From Hypericum androsaemum (Eukaryota > Streptophyta > Magnoliopsida > Malpighiales > Hypericaceae): a stretch of 64,000 nt of DNA. How positions within the stretch are numbered: the first letter of the stretch is position 1; every line of letters starts with the position of its first letter. Where the stretch lies: NCBI GenBank assembly GCA_963995505.1, contig OZ023184.1, positions 14,754,228 through 14,818,227 of the forward strand, read 5' to 3'. The notes beneath the pieces were generated by a model. That model was not told the origin of the DNA and did no database searches. It saw nothing but the letters and a program-made list of their open reading frames with translations. The position numbers and the translations under genes were made by a program. Below, piece by piece: positions 46,396 through 57,461 of the stretch.

Positions 46396-49139
46396 ATGGC
46401 CGATCCTCTCCTCGCCGATCACCCGCCGCCGCCTAACCCTAACCCTAACCCTAACCCCAGCGATCTCGACGAGGCCCTCGCGATCCCGCCCCTGGACCCT
46501 ATCTTCTTCGCCTCCCAGGAGGACGGCACCTGCTGCGACTTCGGCGCCGATCTGCCCCTCGATAATTACGATTTTGACATCACCTTCGACGACGTCAACG
46601 TCGACGACCTCTTCGACGCCGCCGGTGATGTCTGCTATGACAATTTCGCCCTTGACCCGCCCCTGGCCGAATCGCTAGAGTCCGGGGTTTCGCACGACGG
46701 GGGATCCGATCCGGAGAGCTTCCTCAATTCCTCGCCGTACGGTGTCGGTAGCTGCGATTCCGGCTCGAACTCCGTGGAGGTGGTGAACGCGGGGTCCCCG
46801 GTGTCGTCCCACGGCTCCGGGAATGCGGGTACGACTGTTATGAATGTTCCTTCCCCCGAGTCGGATACTTTCGTCGTCGATCAGAAGGTTAAGGTCGAGG
46901 AAGGCGGGGGCTCGAAGAGGAAGAAGGAGGGGTCTGAGAACTTGGCTGGCGGGGAGGTAAGGAGTCAGAAATGTAGGCGATCGGGGGATGATGGGATGAA
47001 AACGAGCTTGGAGAATTTGAGCCCTCGGTGTGAGAGTGGTTCGAGTGGAGAGGAGGAGAAGAGGAAGGCCAGGCTGATCAGGAACAGGGAGAGCGCACAG
47101 CTCTCTAGGCAGAGGAAGAAGCACTACGTCGAGGAGTTGGAGGATAAGGTGAGGGCTATGCATTCCACCATCGCGGATCTTAATGGTAAGATTTCGTTCT
47201 TTATGGCTGAGAATGCGAGTCTTAAGCAGCAATTGGGTAGCAACGGGATGTGCCCTGCGCCTATGTATCCCGGGCCTATTGCATATCCGTGGATGCCTTG
47301 CCCGCCTTATATGGTTAAGCCGCAGGGGTCCCAGGTGCCCCTGGTGCCTATCCCTAGATTGAGGCCACAGAAGCCAGTCCCGGCTACAAAGAGTAGCAAA
47401 GGTGACGGTGAAAAGGCCAAGGGTAGGACCAAGAAGGTTGCAAGTGTGAGCTTCTTGGGTTTGCTGCTCTTTGTTATGTTCTGTGGTGGTTTGGTGCCAT
47501 ATATGAATTTTAATTATGGAGGTTTTGGCAGAGATAGTAATTATGGTGTGGGTATTAATGGTGAGAGATTATACGATCAGCATCGGGGAAGGGTTCTGGT
47601 TGTTAAGGGGCACTTGAATGGCTCTCAAGAGACTACTGGATTTTCCAATGAGGGACTTGATGTTGGTAGTAAAATTCAACATGACAAGAAAGTAGGAAGC
47701 ACATTACAGACTTCAGATGAATCTAGCCATCGGGGTAATGGAAGTGAGCCTCTTTTTGCCTCTCTGTATGTCCCAAGGAATGATAAACTTGTGAAGATTG
47801 ATGGGAACTTGATAATACACTCTATTCTAGCCAGTGAGAAGGCCAGGGCTTCTCATGATTCTTCCGATGGAACTAGAAATAAGCAGAAAGATAAGATTCC
47901 CGGAGATCTTGCACATGCATTAGCCATTCCTGATGCAAGTGAGAGACATCCTCATCTGTATCAAACTACTGAAAGACCGAAGGCTCTTCCTTATGGCTCC
48001 TATAGTACTTTGAAGGACCATATGAAGTCATCTGCTGCTGATGGTAAAATGCAGCAGTGGTTCCGTGAAGGCATTGCGGGTACTTTCCAAATTCTCTCTG
48101 TTTTCTTTCTTTCTGTTTTTTTTTGTGGTTAATTGTGTCAATAACGGCGCAATGGATGCATAACTGAAAGAAATTATCTCTAAGGTGATTCTTCATGGAA
48201 ATCGTGCATTCTTTGTTCCCGTGGCTTGTTATACACTAAAGTGCTGAGAGCATTTGTTATGCTTGCTTAAGTCAGGCTTCTAGGTGAATAAACCATATCC
48301 CATTTCCCTTTATGCTGGTTTTTAGCATTTGTATATTTTCTATCAATCACAGTGAACCAGTGCTGCTAAATACATTTTGCAAGTATAAATTTTTCTATCC
48401 AATACTCTGCCACATCTTTTGTCCTGTGGCGTGAATACAAAATACTTATTAATTTTATAGTAGTCTTAATTTGTCACTCCTTGCCGCTGGTACATCATTC
48501 TGATCTAGAATGTATTTTCTGTAACGCCTTTGAATGCCAATATTGGTTTTTTCTTTTTCCCAGCAAGTTTGGTTCTTTGCGAATTTTACATTTGTGAATG
48601 TGGTCCGCAGTGATGTAGCTTTTGCTCATTTAGATGCAGTTTTGTTCGGTTGCTTTCTCTGTTGGTGCTTAGTTAACCGATTTGTTTTGGGTTCTGCTCA
48701 TGTTGTAGGTCCGATGCTGAGTTCTGGGATGTGCACCGAAGTATTCCGGTTTGATGTCTCTCCTTCTCCAGGATCTATTATTCCTTTTTCCTCGCCTACA
48801 AACATCACGCGAGCGGGGCAGAGTAACACTACTACACCTAACCGAGTGAGAAATAGAAGGACTCTTCGTGGTCTTCCTGTTCCACTCCCAGGGGTCAATG
48901 CCAACTTCTCCAGAGAAAATGTTGGAAGCAGCTCTCAGAACAATAGTAACTTTAAGGGAAACAAGCCGGGTTCATCAACAGTTGTCTCTGTTCTCATAGA
49001 TCCAAGAGAGACCAGTGAAATCGAAGTCGACGGCAGGATAAGATCAAAGGCTCTGTCTCGGGTTTTTGTCGTCGTGCTTCTCGACAGCGTCAAGTACGTT
49101 ACGTATTCGTGCATGCTTCCTCAACTGGTCACAACTTGA
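46396..49139 (+). CDS. bZIP17: Membrane-tethered bZIP transcription factor (bZIP17/bZIP28 type)
   Basis: An ER stress sensor: it is anchored in the ER, moves to the Golgi, is cut by site-1 and site-2 proteases, and its N-terminal part enters the nucleus. Exons 46396-48079 and 48709-49139 join in phase (GREGIAG/PMLSSGMC border, 629-bp intron) into 704 aa. An acidic N-terminal activation region (DLPLDNYDFDITFDDVNVDD) comes first. The bZIP is at about 219-282 (NRESAQLSRQRKKHYVEELE). A single membrane segment lies at about 350-371 (SFLGLLLFVMFCGGLVPYM). The lumenal tail has N-glycosylation sequons and the site-1 protease-type motif RRTL at about 611-614 before RGLPVPLPG. Length fits AtbZIP17 (about 720 aa). 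The end LDSVKYVTYSCMLPQLVTT matches the family. Confidence 0.92.
46433..46457 (+). repeat. Telomere-type CCCTAA repeats inside the bZIP coding region
   Basis: Four uninterrupted CCTAAC/CCCTAA steps encode a Pro-Asn repeat (PNPNPNPNPNPS) near the protein's N-terminus. The frame stays open. Relatives vary in this low-complexity segment. Confidence 0.85.
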
Positions 49140-50682
49140 GCTCTGACGGCAGTAGCTGGATTCATGGTGTAAACTTCTACACCGATGTGCCGGCTCGCAA
49201 TTTTGTACATAACAGAACAACAGCAGCATCACATTATTAACCACATACTTAGCTAAATCACTGTTCTTAACCTGTGACCGATCGTCTGCTCGGCCGAAAA
49301 GAATACCTTCTTTATGGTAGCAGTCTAGTAGAAGGTGGAGAGTATTGATGTAATGTTAAGAGGAAATGGTTATGTAAGGGATACTTTTTAATGTTCTGAG
49401 CTTTAAACATTAAGGTTACACCGCCCTGTAGAACTTTATATTTTGTTTATAGCAAATGCCTCTCTTTTGTTTTTCTTTTACCTTCAGAAAGAAAATACAA
49501 ATTTATGGGAGTGATTGTATCAGCTCTAAGTACACGGACATAATTAACCACCAATCACGTAGAAAAGAATTGTTCTAATTTAATTTCAAGGAATGTAACT
49601 TTTTTATTTTAAATTGGGTAATTAGATCGATGATAGAGCAAGGGAAAGGGTTGAGTTACAGAAGAAGTTAAAGAAAGGGAAGAACAAGAAGTAGTTGCTG
49701 ACGTTCGGTGTTCGGTATCACATTGGTAGATTGGGTACCGAGTGGTATATATTAAACTTTACGAATGTAAAAAACATCATAAGAAAAAACGTTCCATAAA
49801 TAAGGCCCGAAAGTGTCTCCGAATACAGAGATTTGTCACACACAAAAAGTACATGCAACCACCAAATGCTGCATAGTTTTCCCCATGCACACACATTTGG
49901 CATGCCAACACCGATACTATCCTGTAGTAGGAAGGGGATATCGGAGGGAAGTGGGGACCCCAATTCATGATATTGGGGAAACTAAAAATTAAATTGGACA
50001 TTCAATTCGCTACCCTATTATTATTCTCTTTAAAATGATATTAAAAAGCCCATAACTCAATACGCTAATGAGTTGAAACCAGTATTGTGCACAAAACCAA
50101 AGTGAATCAGGACACAACCTCTAGTGATTTTTCAATGTTAACTGTCTTATTGCTAAATTTCGGTCGTCTAGAAAATCGATGATAGATAAATTTGGAAGAC
50201 TAAATTTGGAAGACTTAAAATAAGAGAGAAAAAATGCTACGAAATCTTAATGAAGCAACATAGAGAGAAATGGTCATAAACCGGAGAAAAGTATTGGACA
50301 AATCTCATCTTTTTTTTTCACTCTCGTGTCGTAAAATCTTCCCTCTTTCACATCATTTATATTCGAAAACGATTTCTTGTACCAAATATTCCTCTGTGAT
50401 CAAGGAAATAGCTAAACAAGCTTAGCTATTAGAGACTTTTCAATATTTTCCTATTAGCTTAACACCAATCAAAATTATTTGAGGCCAAATTCCTCAAACA
50501 GAAACTTCTGGTGATTTTTCGCCTCCTCCCTAAGAAGGTCCAACTTGCATTTACAATGAGAGTATTGAGACTACGAACACACCTATCACAAGTACAAAAG
50601 AGAGAAGAACAGGAAGTACACCTACGCCACCTTCAGACATCCGTAACATGGCAAGAGTTTCGACCCCCGTTCCTGATCAGAC
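49140..50682. other. 3' flank of the bZIP gene and intergenic DNA
   Basis: The first 250 bases probably form the 3' UTR. No recognisable gene follows up to the OBAP-like pseudogene. Short minus-strand open frames at 49718-50001 have no features I can support. Confidence 0.5.
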
Positions 50683-52527
50683 CTAGACGAAAACCCTTGG
50701 CACCGAATCTATGGGTTTGCATTCCACTTCCCGGAGGACAGTTCGAAGACCCTTGCCGGCCGCATTCGCCAGTGGATGCCTCCCGTGCTCGGGCCCTTTC
50801 ATGTAAGCTCGGGCCAGTTCATCACGAAGCTGGCCGTCACTGGTTAAGGCCATCATAACTTGGGGCAACCCGAGAGGGAGTTCGTCGCCCTTGTCGACCT
50901 GCCAGAAGTGGATGGTCTTCCCATATGTCTTGGCAACTTTCTCAAGATCCTGCCTCTCTATAGGTCCTGGAACTCCCGGCATGAACAGGCACCCGCCCTT
51001 CACCTCGAAGTCGTGGTTGTGCCAGAAGGGCTTCTCCGCGTTTGGCAACGTAAGAAACAAGTTCTCCGATATGACCTACTCCAACCCGATAAGCCGAGCG
51101 TTTCTTTCGGGGCTGTCGTATATGAGGCACTGCCGCATTTCCTCGTTCTGGTGGCCGCAGTAGTGATGTGCCTCCACTTGGCGGGTCATGTCATGCGCAT
51201 AGTAGTGAAATCTGCAATAACCCCGAGTTCCCAAGTTAAGCAACACAACAAAGACGCCACAGGAATAACACAAACCAGAATCTAGATTCTGGTTGAACAA
51301 ACAAAGAGATTTCATATCATTCATCTTATTATTAATAAGGGGTCCGTTTTCCCACTACGACTTTTTCCTAATGAGTTTTGCCGTATCGGCGCCTGTGTGA
51401 GTGTGAGTTCTTCTCCCGGCAACTACTATGATTATTATAAATAAAATTTTACTTCTAAAAAAAGGGCTCTCGTGCATAGCTATAAAAGACCTTTGTAAAT
51501 TGCAACCACGTAGTGAAGAAGAAAAAACTAGGTAGATATATCGAGAATCTAGCATTAACACATATACCACCAAAGATTGGTCAAATCCTCGAAGGTCATA
51601 TCTCCGTACCTGAACTAATCGATGTAGTGGTGTATAGATACCAGGTCGTCTAAACCAAAAATCTACTAAGACTCAGAATTCGGAGTCTTTAATTTGAAAA
51701 ATTCAGATCTTTTGTGCACTAGTACACATGTTTTTAGTTACTTCTAATTCTCCCTCAACAAATCATTCCTTTCCTCAAAAAAAAAAAATCACTCCTTCCC
51801 TCGGTCAAGATCAAATTAACATAACTACTATTAGAACCTACAGAATGACATAAGAATTGCTAACAATATTGAACCTAACCTTCATTCATTTACCGCTTCA
51901 GCTTAGCAGGATTCCAACAAATTCTACCTCGTTTTCTGGGATCGGTGGATCATGTCCCACCCCTTTGAAAAATGGAGACTTTGCTTGGGAAAACAATAGG
52001 ACAACCAACTTAAATTTAAGTTAAGCCAAAATAATTTACAACACGTACTAACCAATATCTAGGGTCGAGGCATAACAATTCGGTGCAACTAAGGCCACCT
52101 ATTTTTCATAGAAACTAATTAACCATCCACTTTGTACAAAGTAATCGAGGCCTCTCGATTTACCAACGAGCACTAAGCACTTAGATTAAGATAGAGTTGT
52201 TTTAGTTGTATCAAGAGCTATCAAGATCTAGACTCGAAAAACATTGTAACCTTTCAAATATCTTTAACTAGCTTGAATCTAAATTAAGATAGAGTTGTTT
52301 TAGTTGTATCAAGAGATATCAAGATCTAGACTAAAAAAACATTGTCACCTTTCAAGGATCCTTAACTGGCTTGAATTTAAATTACTCAAACTCGAGCCTG
52401 ACTTACGCGGAGAGGTGCTGATGGATCTTATTAAGAGGACCAAAGCCTTAACCGCAGAAGTGGCTGTCTCCAGGAGAGCCGTCCCCGTTGGAGTTGCCTC
52501 GCCGGGAACTTGTGGGTGGCTTGCCAT
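50683..52527 (-). pseudogene. Oil-body-associated protein (OBAP, DUF1264) gene, disrupted
   Basis: OBAPs sit on seed lipid droplets and affect their stability. The last exon (50683-51211) reads [20 protein letters not shown], then [22 protein letters not shown], then [20 protein letters not shown] and [20 protein letters not shown], and ends [16 protein letters not shown], a typical family C-terminus. TAG at 51076-51078 stands where relatives have Tyr. About 20 family residues are missing between DELARA and YMKGPEHG, at a repeated GCCCGAG. The first exon (52407-52527) gives MASHPQVPGEATPTGTALLE, then TATSAVKALV. The short linking exon was not found with confidence. The stop and the deletion together argue for a pseudogene. 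Confidence 0.78.
52184..52379 (+). repeat. Tandem duplication, 98-bp unit, in the OBAP-like intron
   Basis: Copies 52184-52281 and 52282-52379 share ATTAAGATAGAGTTGTTTTA through CTAGACT and CCTTTCAA with a few substitutions. Confidence 0.85.
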
Positions 52528-53268
52528 TTCTTCCTCTTCCCTGTGATAGAAAAAACAGAACACTACTATGACTACCTTTTGGCCTGACCAGTGGAGGGAC
52601 TTCCTTTGGCCAATTCTCCTGGGCTCGTTTTAAATATAATCGGGTGATAAGATTGCAAAATTTTTTTCCATTGTAAATATTGTTTATAATAAAATTTAAC
52701 GTATTTGAAAGAACAGCTACTTGTATCGCATGCGTGCAAAATGCTCGCGGGAAGACACTTGGTCGTCAGTTGGCGTCCCTCCACTTTTGCAACGCGCTAC
52801 TTATCGACCGACTGACTTTTATTTTTTGGGTAAATAACAGACTGACTTCTTTGAAACGGTCTATTTGGGAAGTAACTCAATGGTAATATTTGAATCAACC
52901 ATAAATTAATAAAAAATACAAAAACATTAAATACAATAATATTCATCACAAAATAAAATCTCAACTATTGGATCATATTATACGTGTACGCTATTTAGGT
53001 GATCACGTGTCATTAGTTAAAAGAAAAATAAGTCAGGGGTGTTAATTATCCAATATTGAAAATTAAAATGTGCTAAACACACCAATTTGTAGTATGAAGT
53101 GATAATTAAATTTTAATGTTAAGTTGAGAGTGTTATGTGATCTTTGTTTTTTTAATTAAGTATAAACTATTGAAATTTAAATAAAAAATTTAAAACATTG
53201 AAACATAAATAATTTATCATTATTTTAAAAAACATAAAATTGTTAATTGTGCCAAATCGTATTCGTAA
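52528..53268. other. Intergenic DNA upstream of the OBAP-like pseudogene
   Basis: AT-rich, with no gene recognised. It includes the presumed promoter of the minus-strand pseudogene. Confidence 0.45.
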
Positions 53269-53277
53269 AAAATACTT

Positions 53278-54443
53278 GGGGAAAGTCCACTTAAGTACCC
53301 TGTGGTATCACCGATTATCACTTGAGTACCCTGTGGTTTAAAATCGATAGAACCGGTCCGACTTTTTCCAATTTTTATCACTTAGGTCCACTCAATTCCG
53401 GTTCGAGATTTTTTTGCAAAACGCGTCGTTTTGACGCTTATGTGGATTGCCACGTCGTAGTGACCCGGATTAGTCATTGCTGACATGGCGATGGGTAGGG
53501 AAAAATCTATTTAAGTACCCTGTGGTATCACCGATTATCACTTAAGTACCCTGTGGTTTAAAATCGATAGAACCGGTCTGACTTTTTCTAATTTTTATCA
53601 CTTAGGTCCACTCAAGTCTGGTTCGGAATTTTTTTGCAAAACGCGTCGTTTTGACGCTTATGTGGACTGCCACGTCGTAGTGACCCGGATTAGTCAGTGT
53701 TGACATGGCGATGGGTAAATTATCAAATTAGTACCAAATTAATTTATTATTTTTCAAAAAAATCCTTATCCTCCCATCTCTCTTTCTCTCTCTTCTTCCC
53801 GGGTCCGCCCCCGACCCGAGTCCCCTCCCTGCCTCTTCCCGGGGGGCTGTACGGAGGGGACGGGTTGGATTCCAATTTTGTTGTTAGGTTGAAGATGGAA
53901 AAAATGGGGAGATTGAAGAACATGAATGGAAGAAGAGAGAGAAAGAGAGATGGGAGGATAAGGATTTTTTTGAAAAATAATAAATTAATTTAGTACTAAT
54001 TTGATAATTTACCCATCGCCATGCCAGCAATGACTAATCCGGGTCACTATGACGTGGCAGTCCACATAAGCGTCAAAACGACGCATTTTGCAAAAAAATC
54101 CCGAACTGGACTTGAGTGGACCTAAGTGATAAAAATTGAAAAAAGTTGGACCGGTTCTATCGATTTTAAACCACAGGGTACTCAAGTGATAATCGGTGAT
54201 ACCACAGGGTACTTAAGTGAACTTTTCCATCGCCATGTCAGCAATGACTAATCCGGGTCACTACGACGTGGGAGTCCACATAAGCGTCAAAACGACGCGT
54301 TTTGCAAAAAAATCTCGAACCGGAATTGAGTGGACCTAAGTGATAAAAATTGGAAAAAGTCGGACCGGTTCTATCGATTTTAAACCACAGGGTACTCAAG
54401 TGATAATCGGTGATACCACAGGGTACTTAAGTGGACTTTTCCC
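53278..54443. mobile_element. Palindromic MULE with doubled terminal repeats
   Basis: The 9-bp duplication AAAATACTT (53269-53277, 54444-54452) flanks ends GGGGAAAGTCCACTTAAGTA and, inward from the right, GGGAAAAGTCCACTTAAGTA. The left end unit (about 220 bp) is repeated in tandem at 53278-53497 and 53498-53714; the right side mirrors this at 54001-54220 and 54221-54443. The inner flanks (53715-53800 and 53915-54000) are also inverted copies of each other. Nearly the whole element is therefore one hairpin with a loop of about 120 bases at about 53800-53920. No coding gene. Confidence 0.88.
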
Positions 54444-54739
54444 AAAATACTTTAAAGTTTTCGGTGAGCTATGGACAACTTTCTTCGGATTCCAAGAATT
54501 ATTTTTGGGTTAAAAAATACATTAGTACGATATATTATTAAAAATATTGTGTTATAAAAATCCAAAAAAATATTCTGTGTTTGTCTCGGACCACCACATA
54601 ATTTTTCAGTAATGACGAAGGCTCGAAACTCCCCGTTTCTAAGAAAATAAATTCCAAATCCTAGCCACTCTTTGGACTATGAAAAAAATCCAATCCCTAA
54701 TCTGTTCATGCGAAGAAGGTGATATTGAGATGGTTTTCC

Positions 54740-57448
54740 AAGGATCTTAACATAACCTACATTTCTTTGGACCCCAAATCAAAAAAATCCTTCCAATGTT
54801 CATGACTTTCGTCCTATTAGCTTATGCAATTTTCCTGCAAAGTCTATTCTAAGGTGCTTGCTAATAGGTTAAAATCTTGGATGAATTGCTTTATTTTCGA
54901 ATGTTAGGGTGCGTTCATTAATGACCGATGTATTCAGGACAACATCATCTTTGCCCACGAGGTCTTCCATTGTCTTAAAACTTCTAACCGTAAGAGGGTC
55001 AACTCTATGGCTATCAAATTGGACCTGAAAAAAGCTTACGATCTAGTTAATTAGGATTTCTTAAAGCTTGTCATGGTTAAACTTGGTTTTCCCCAGAAAT
55101 GGATTCTTTGTGTCATGAGTTGTATCCAGTCTACCTCTTACATCATTTTGCTTAATGAAAATCCTCTTCCTTGGTTCAATGCTTCGCGGGGTATTAGGCA
55201 GGGGGATCCACTCTCCCCCTTCCTCTTTCTCTTTATTTCAGACTCTTTTGCACACTTTGTGAGGCATGCCAAGTTGAGAGGTGTTATTCAGGGGCTCTCC
55301 CTAAATCAGAATTATCATGTTCTAACCCACATCTTATTCGCAGACGATACTTTACTCTTTGGGAAGGCATGTGTTCGTGAGGCAGAGAAAATTAAGTCCC
55401 TTCTGGTTTCTTTCTCTAATGTCTCAAGCCAAGCTATAAACTTTCAGAAGTCCAATATCTTTTTCTCGAAGTGGGAACCTGAAGCTAATAAAATTCTGAT
55501 TTCGCATATTTTGGGAATGATTCAAATGCCTTCTAATGACAAGTACCTCGGCCTACCTTCCGTCTGGGGTAGATCGTAATGTGATGCGCTGAACTTTATC
55601 TACGACATGATGCTTGCCAAGGCCCAATCTTGGAAACAAAAGCTGTTGTCCATGTCAGGTAGGGAGGTCCTGATCAAGTCAGTCCTTTCCTCTATACCTT
55701 GCTATTTGATGCAATGTTTACTTTTTCCATCTACTTTTTGCTATAAACTCAATGGCTTGATGGAAAAAGTTTGGTGGTCTGGAGATTTGGATAAAAAGAA
55801 AGTCCATTGGCTGAGTTGGCACAAGTTAACCTACTCTAAGTCTAAGGGATGTATTGGTTTCAAAGACATGCGAATTTTTAACATTTCCCTTTTAGCTAAG
55901 CAATGTGGAGACTTCATGGGAACCAGGATTCATTATGCTTTAAAGTCCTCAAGGGCTTGTATTTTCCCAACTCTGATATCTTGAGGGCCTCTAGAGGGTC
56001 TAGGCCCTCTTGGATCTGGAATAGTCTGATTGCAGGTAAGGAGGCACTTCAGGGGGGATTGCTGGTTCGAATTGGCAATGGTGTTGATACGAGCATTTGG
56101 ATGGATCCTTGGATCCCGGGACTCCCGAATGCTCGCATCTCAGTGCGGACTACAGCTTCTCCTACTCTTTCTACTGTCTCCAATTTAATCTCTTTTTCAT
56201 ATATGACGTGGAATTTTGATCTGCTGCAGAACCTTTTCTCCTACGCAGAACAGGTGGTTATCTCCATGATCAGCCTTGGTCGTTCTAATATTTCAGACAA
56301 ACTCGTCTGAAAATATAGTAATGAGGGTTATTATACTGTTAAGCGGGGGTATCAGATTTTTAAAAAGCTACTGTCCCCCGAACCAAACCTGCAAATTTTT
56401 AATATCAATTCTGCCCCTTTTGACCCAAGTATATGGAAGCGGATTTGGAAGCTGAAAACTTCTCCAAAAGTTCAAAACCTCATATGGAGACTTGCTCGAA
56501 ACACTGCTCCTATGGTTGCAAATCTTCATCGGCGAAATCTTTCCACCTCGCTCACCTGCCAACGCTGTTTCTCGGCTGATGAAACAGTTCTACACATGAT
56601 TTTTGTTTGCCCTCACGCCAGGGCGTCTTGGTTCGCAAGCCCTTTAGGATTTAGACTTCTTCCTGATGTGTATAGTACTTTTAGTACTTGGCTTTCCTTA
56701 GTTTTTGATATGTTGAATTCTCCTGCTGATCAGAATCTCACTTTTTTTTGCCATATTCTTATGTTAGAATATATGGCTTGCTAGAAATTGCTTAATTTTT
56801 TAAGGTGAGATTATCGATCCGATTTCTTATGTACATAAGGCTTCTCATTCATGTGAGGAATTTTTGCAGATATCTGGTTCTACCGTGGGGGCTCCCGGAC
56901 TTGCCTCAGAACCAACAATTTCATGGACTGCCTCTCTTATCGGAGTCATGAAATTCAACTGCGACGTCTCCCGAAGAGATGAACACTCTCTCGCTGGTGT
57001 GGCTGCAATTGCTATAAACCATTTGGGCCAGATCATCGAAGGCCAGACTGATCTACTAAGGGCATCTTCTCCACTTGAGGCGAAACTTCTTGCCCTGGAA
57101 CTTGCGATGTCCACCATCGAGCAACATTTTCAGTGGCAACTTACTATTGTGGAGTCTGACTGTCTCTTAGCAACTTCCTTCATCAACAATCTCAGCTCTG
57201 ATGTCTTCTGGCAAGTTGAACATCTTGTCCTTAGAATTAGGCTCTTGTTGGGTGAATTATCAAACTGCAAGCTTGTACTCATTCCACGTTTGTCAAATTC
57301 CATAGCGGATTGGGCTAACAAACTGTGTAGATTAGGATCCCTCCCCGGGAAATGACTTGCGGTTCGTCCGGTGGAGCTGGATGCCCTCTTATTTACTGAT
57401 TTCCCTACTATATATATATATGAGATATGGTATGTTTCCCTAAAAAAA
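54740..57448 (+). mobile_element. 5'-truncated L1-type LINE with target duplication
   Basis: The 13-bp duplication GAGATGGTTTTCC lies at 54727-54739 and 57449-57461, with a short A run (57442-57448) before the second copy. The sequence starts inside the reverse transcriptase, so it is a typical 5'-truncated insertion. Domain content is given under the coding relic. Confidence 0.88.
54745..57355 (+). pseudogene. LINE ORF2 relic: RT, zf-RVT, RNase H
   Basis: RT begins near 54880, with IKLDLKKAYDLV at about 55015, MVKLGFPQKWI (55073), RGIRQGDPLSPFLFLFI (55185) and THILFADDTLLFGKA (55330). The thumb follows (55607-55984), with MSGREVLIKSVLSSIPCYLM. Next is the zf-RVT part (56512-56650; SLTCQRCFSADETVLHMIF). 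The RNase H domain is at about 56878-57355 (KFNCDVSRRDEHSLAGVAAI, then SPLEAKLLALELAM and VESDCLLATSF). The RNase H part is open in one long frame, but stops at 55054, 55579, 56310 and 56784 break the rest. Confidence 0.88.
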
Positions 57449-57461
57449 GAGATGGTTTTCC

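Noticed and set aside
46433..46457. CCCTAA repeats as a chromosome end
   Set aside because: Only four units, inside an open coding frame and far from any repeat array; not a telomere.
46675..47232. Minus-strand open frame inside the bZIP gene
   Set aside because: Antisense shadow; the plus strand carries the bZIP domain in full.
49718..50001. Two overlapping minus-strand frames
   Set aside because: AT-rich flank with no recognisable motif or gene structure.
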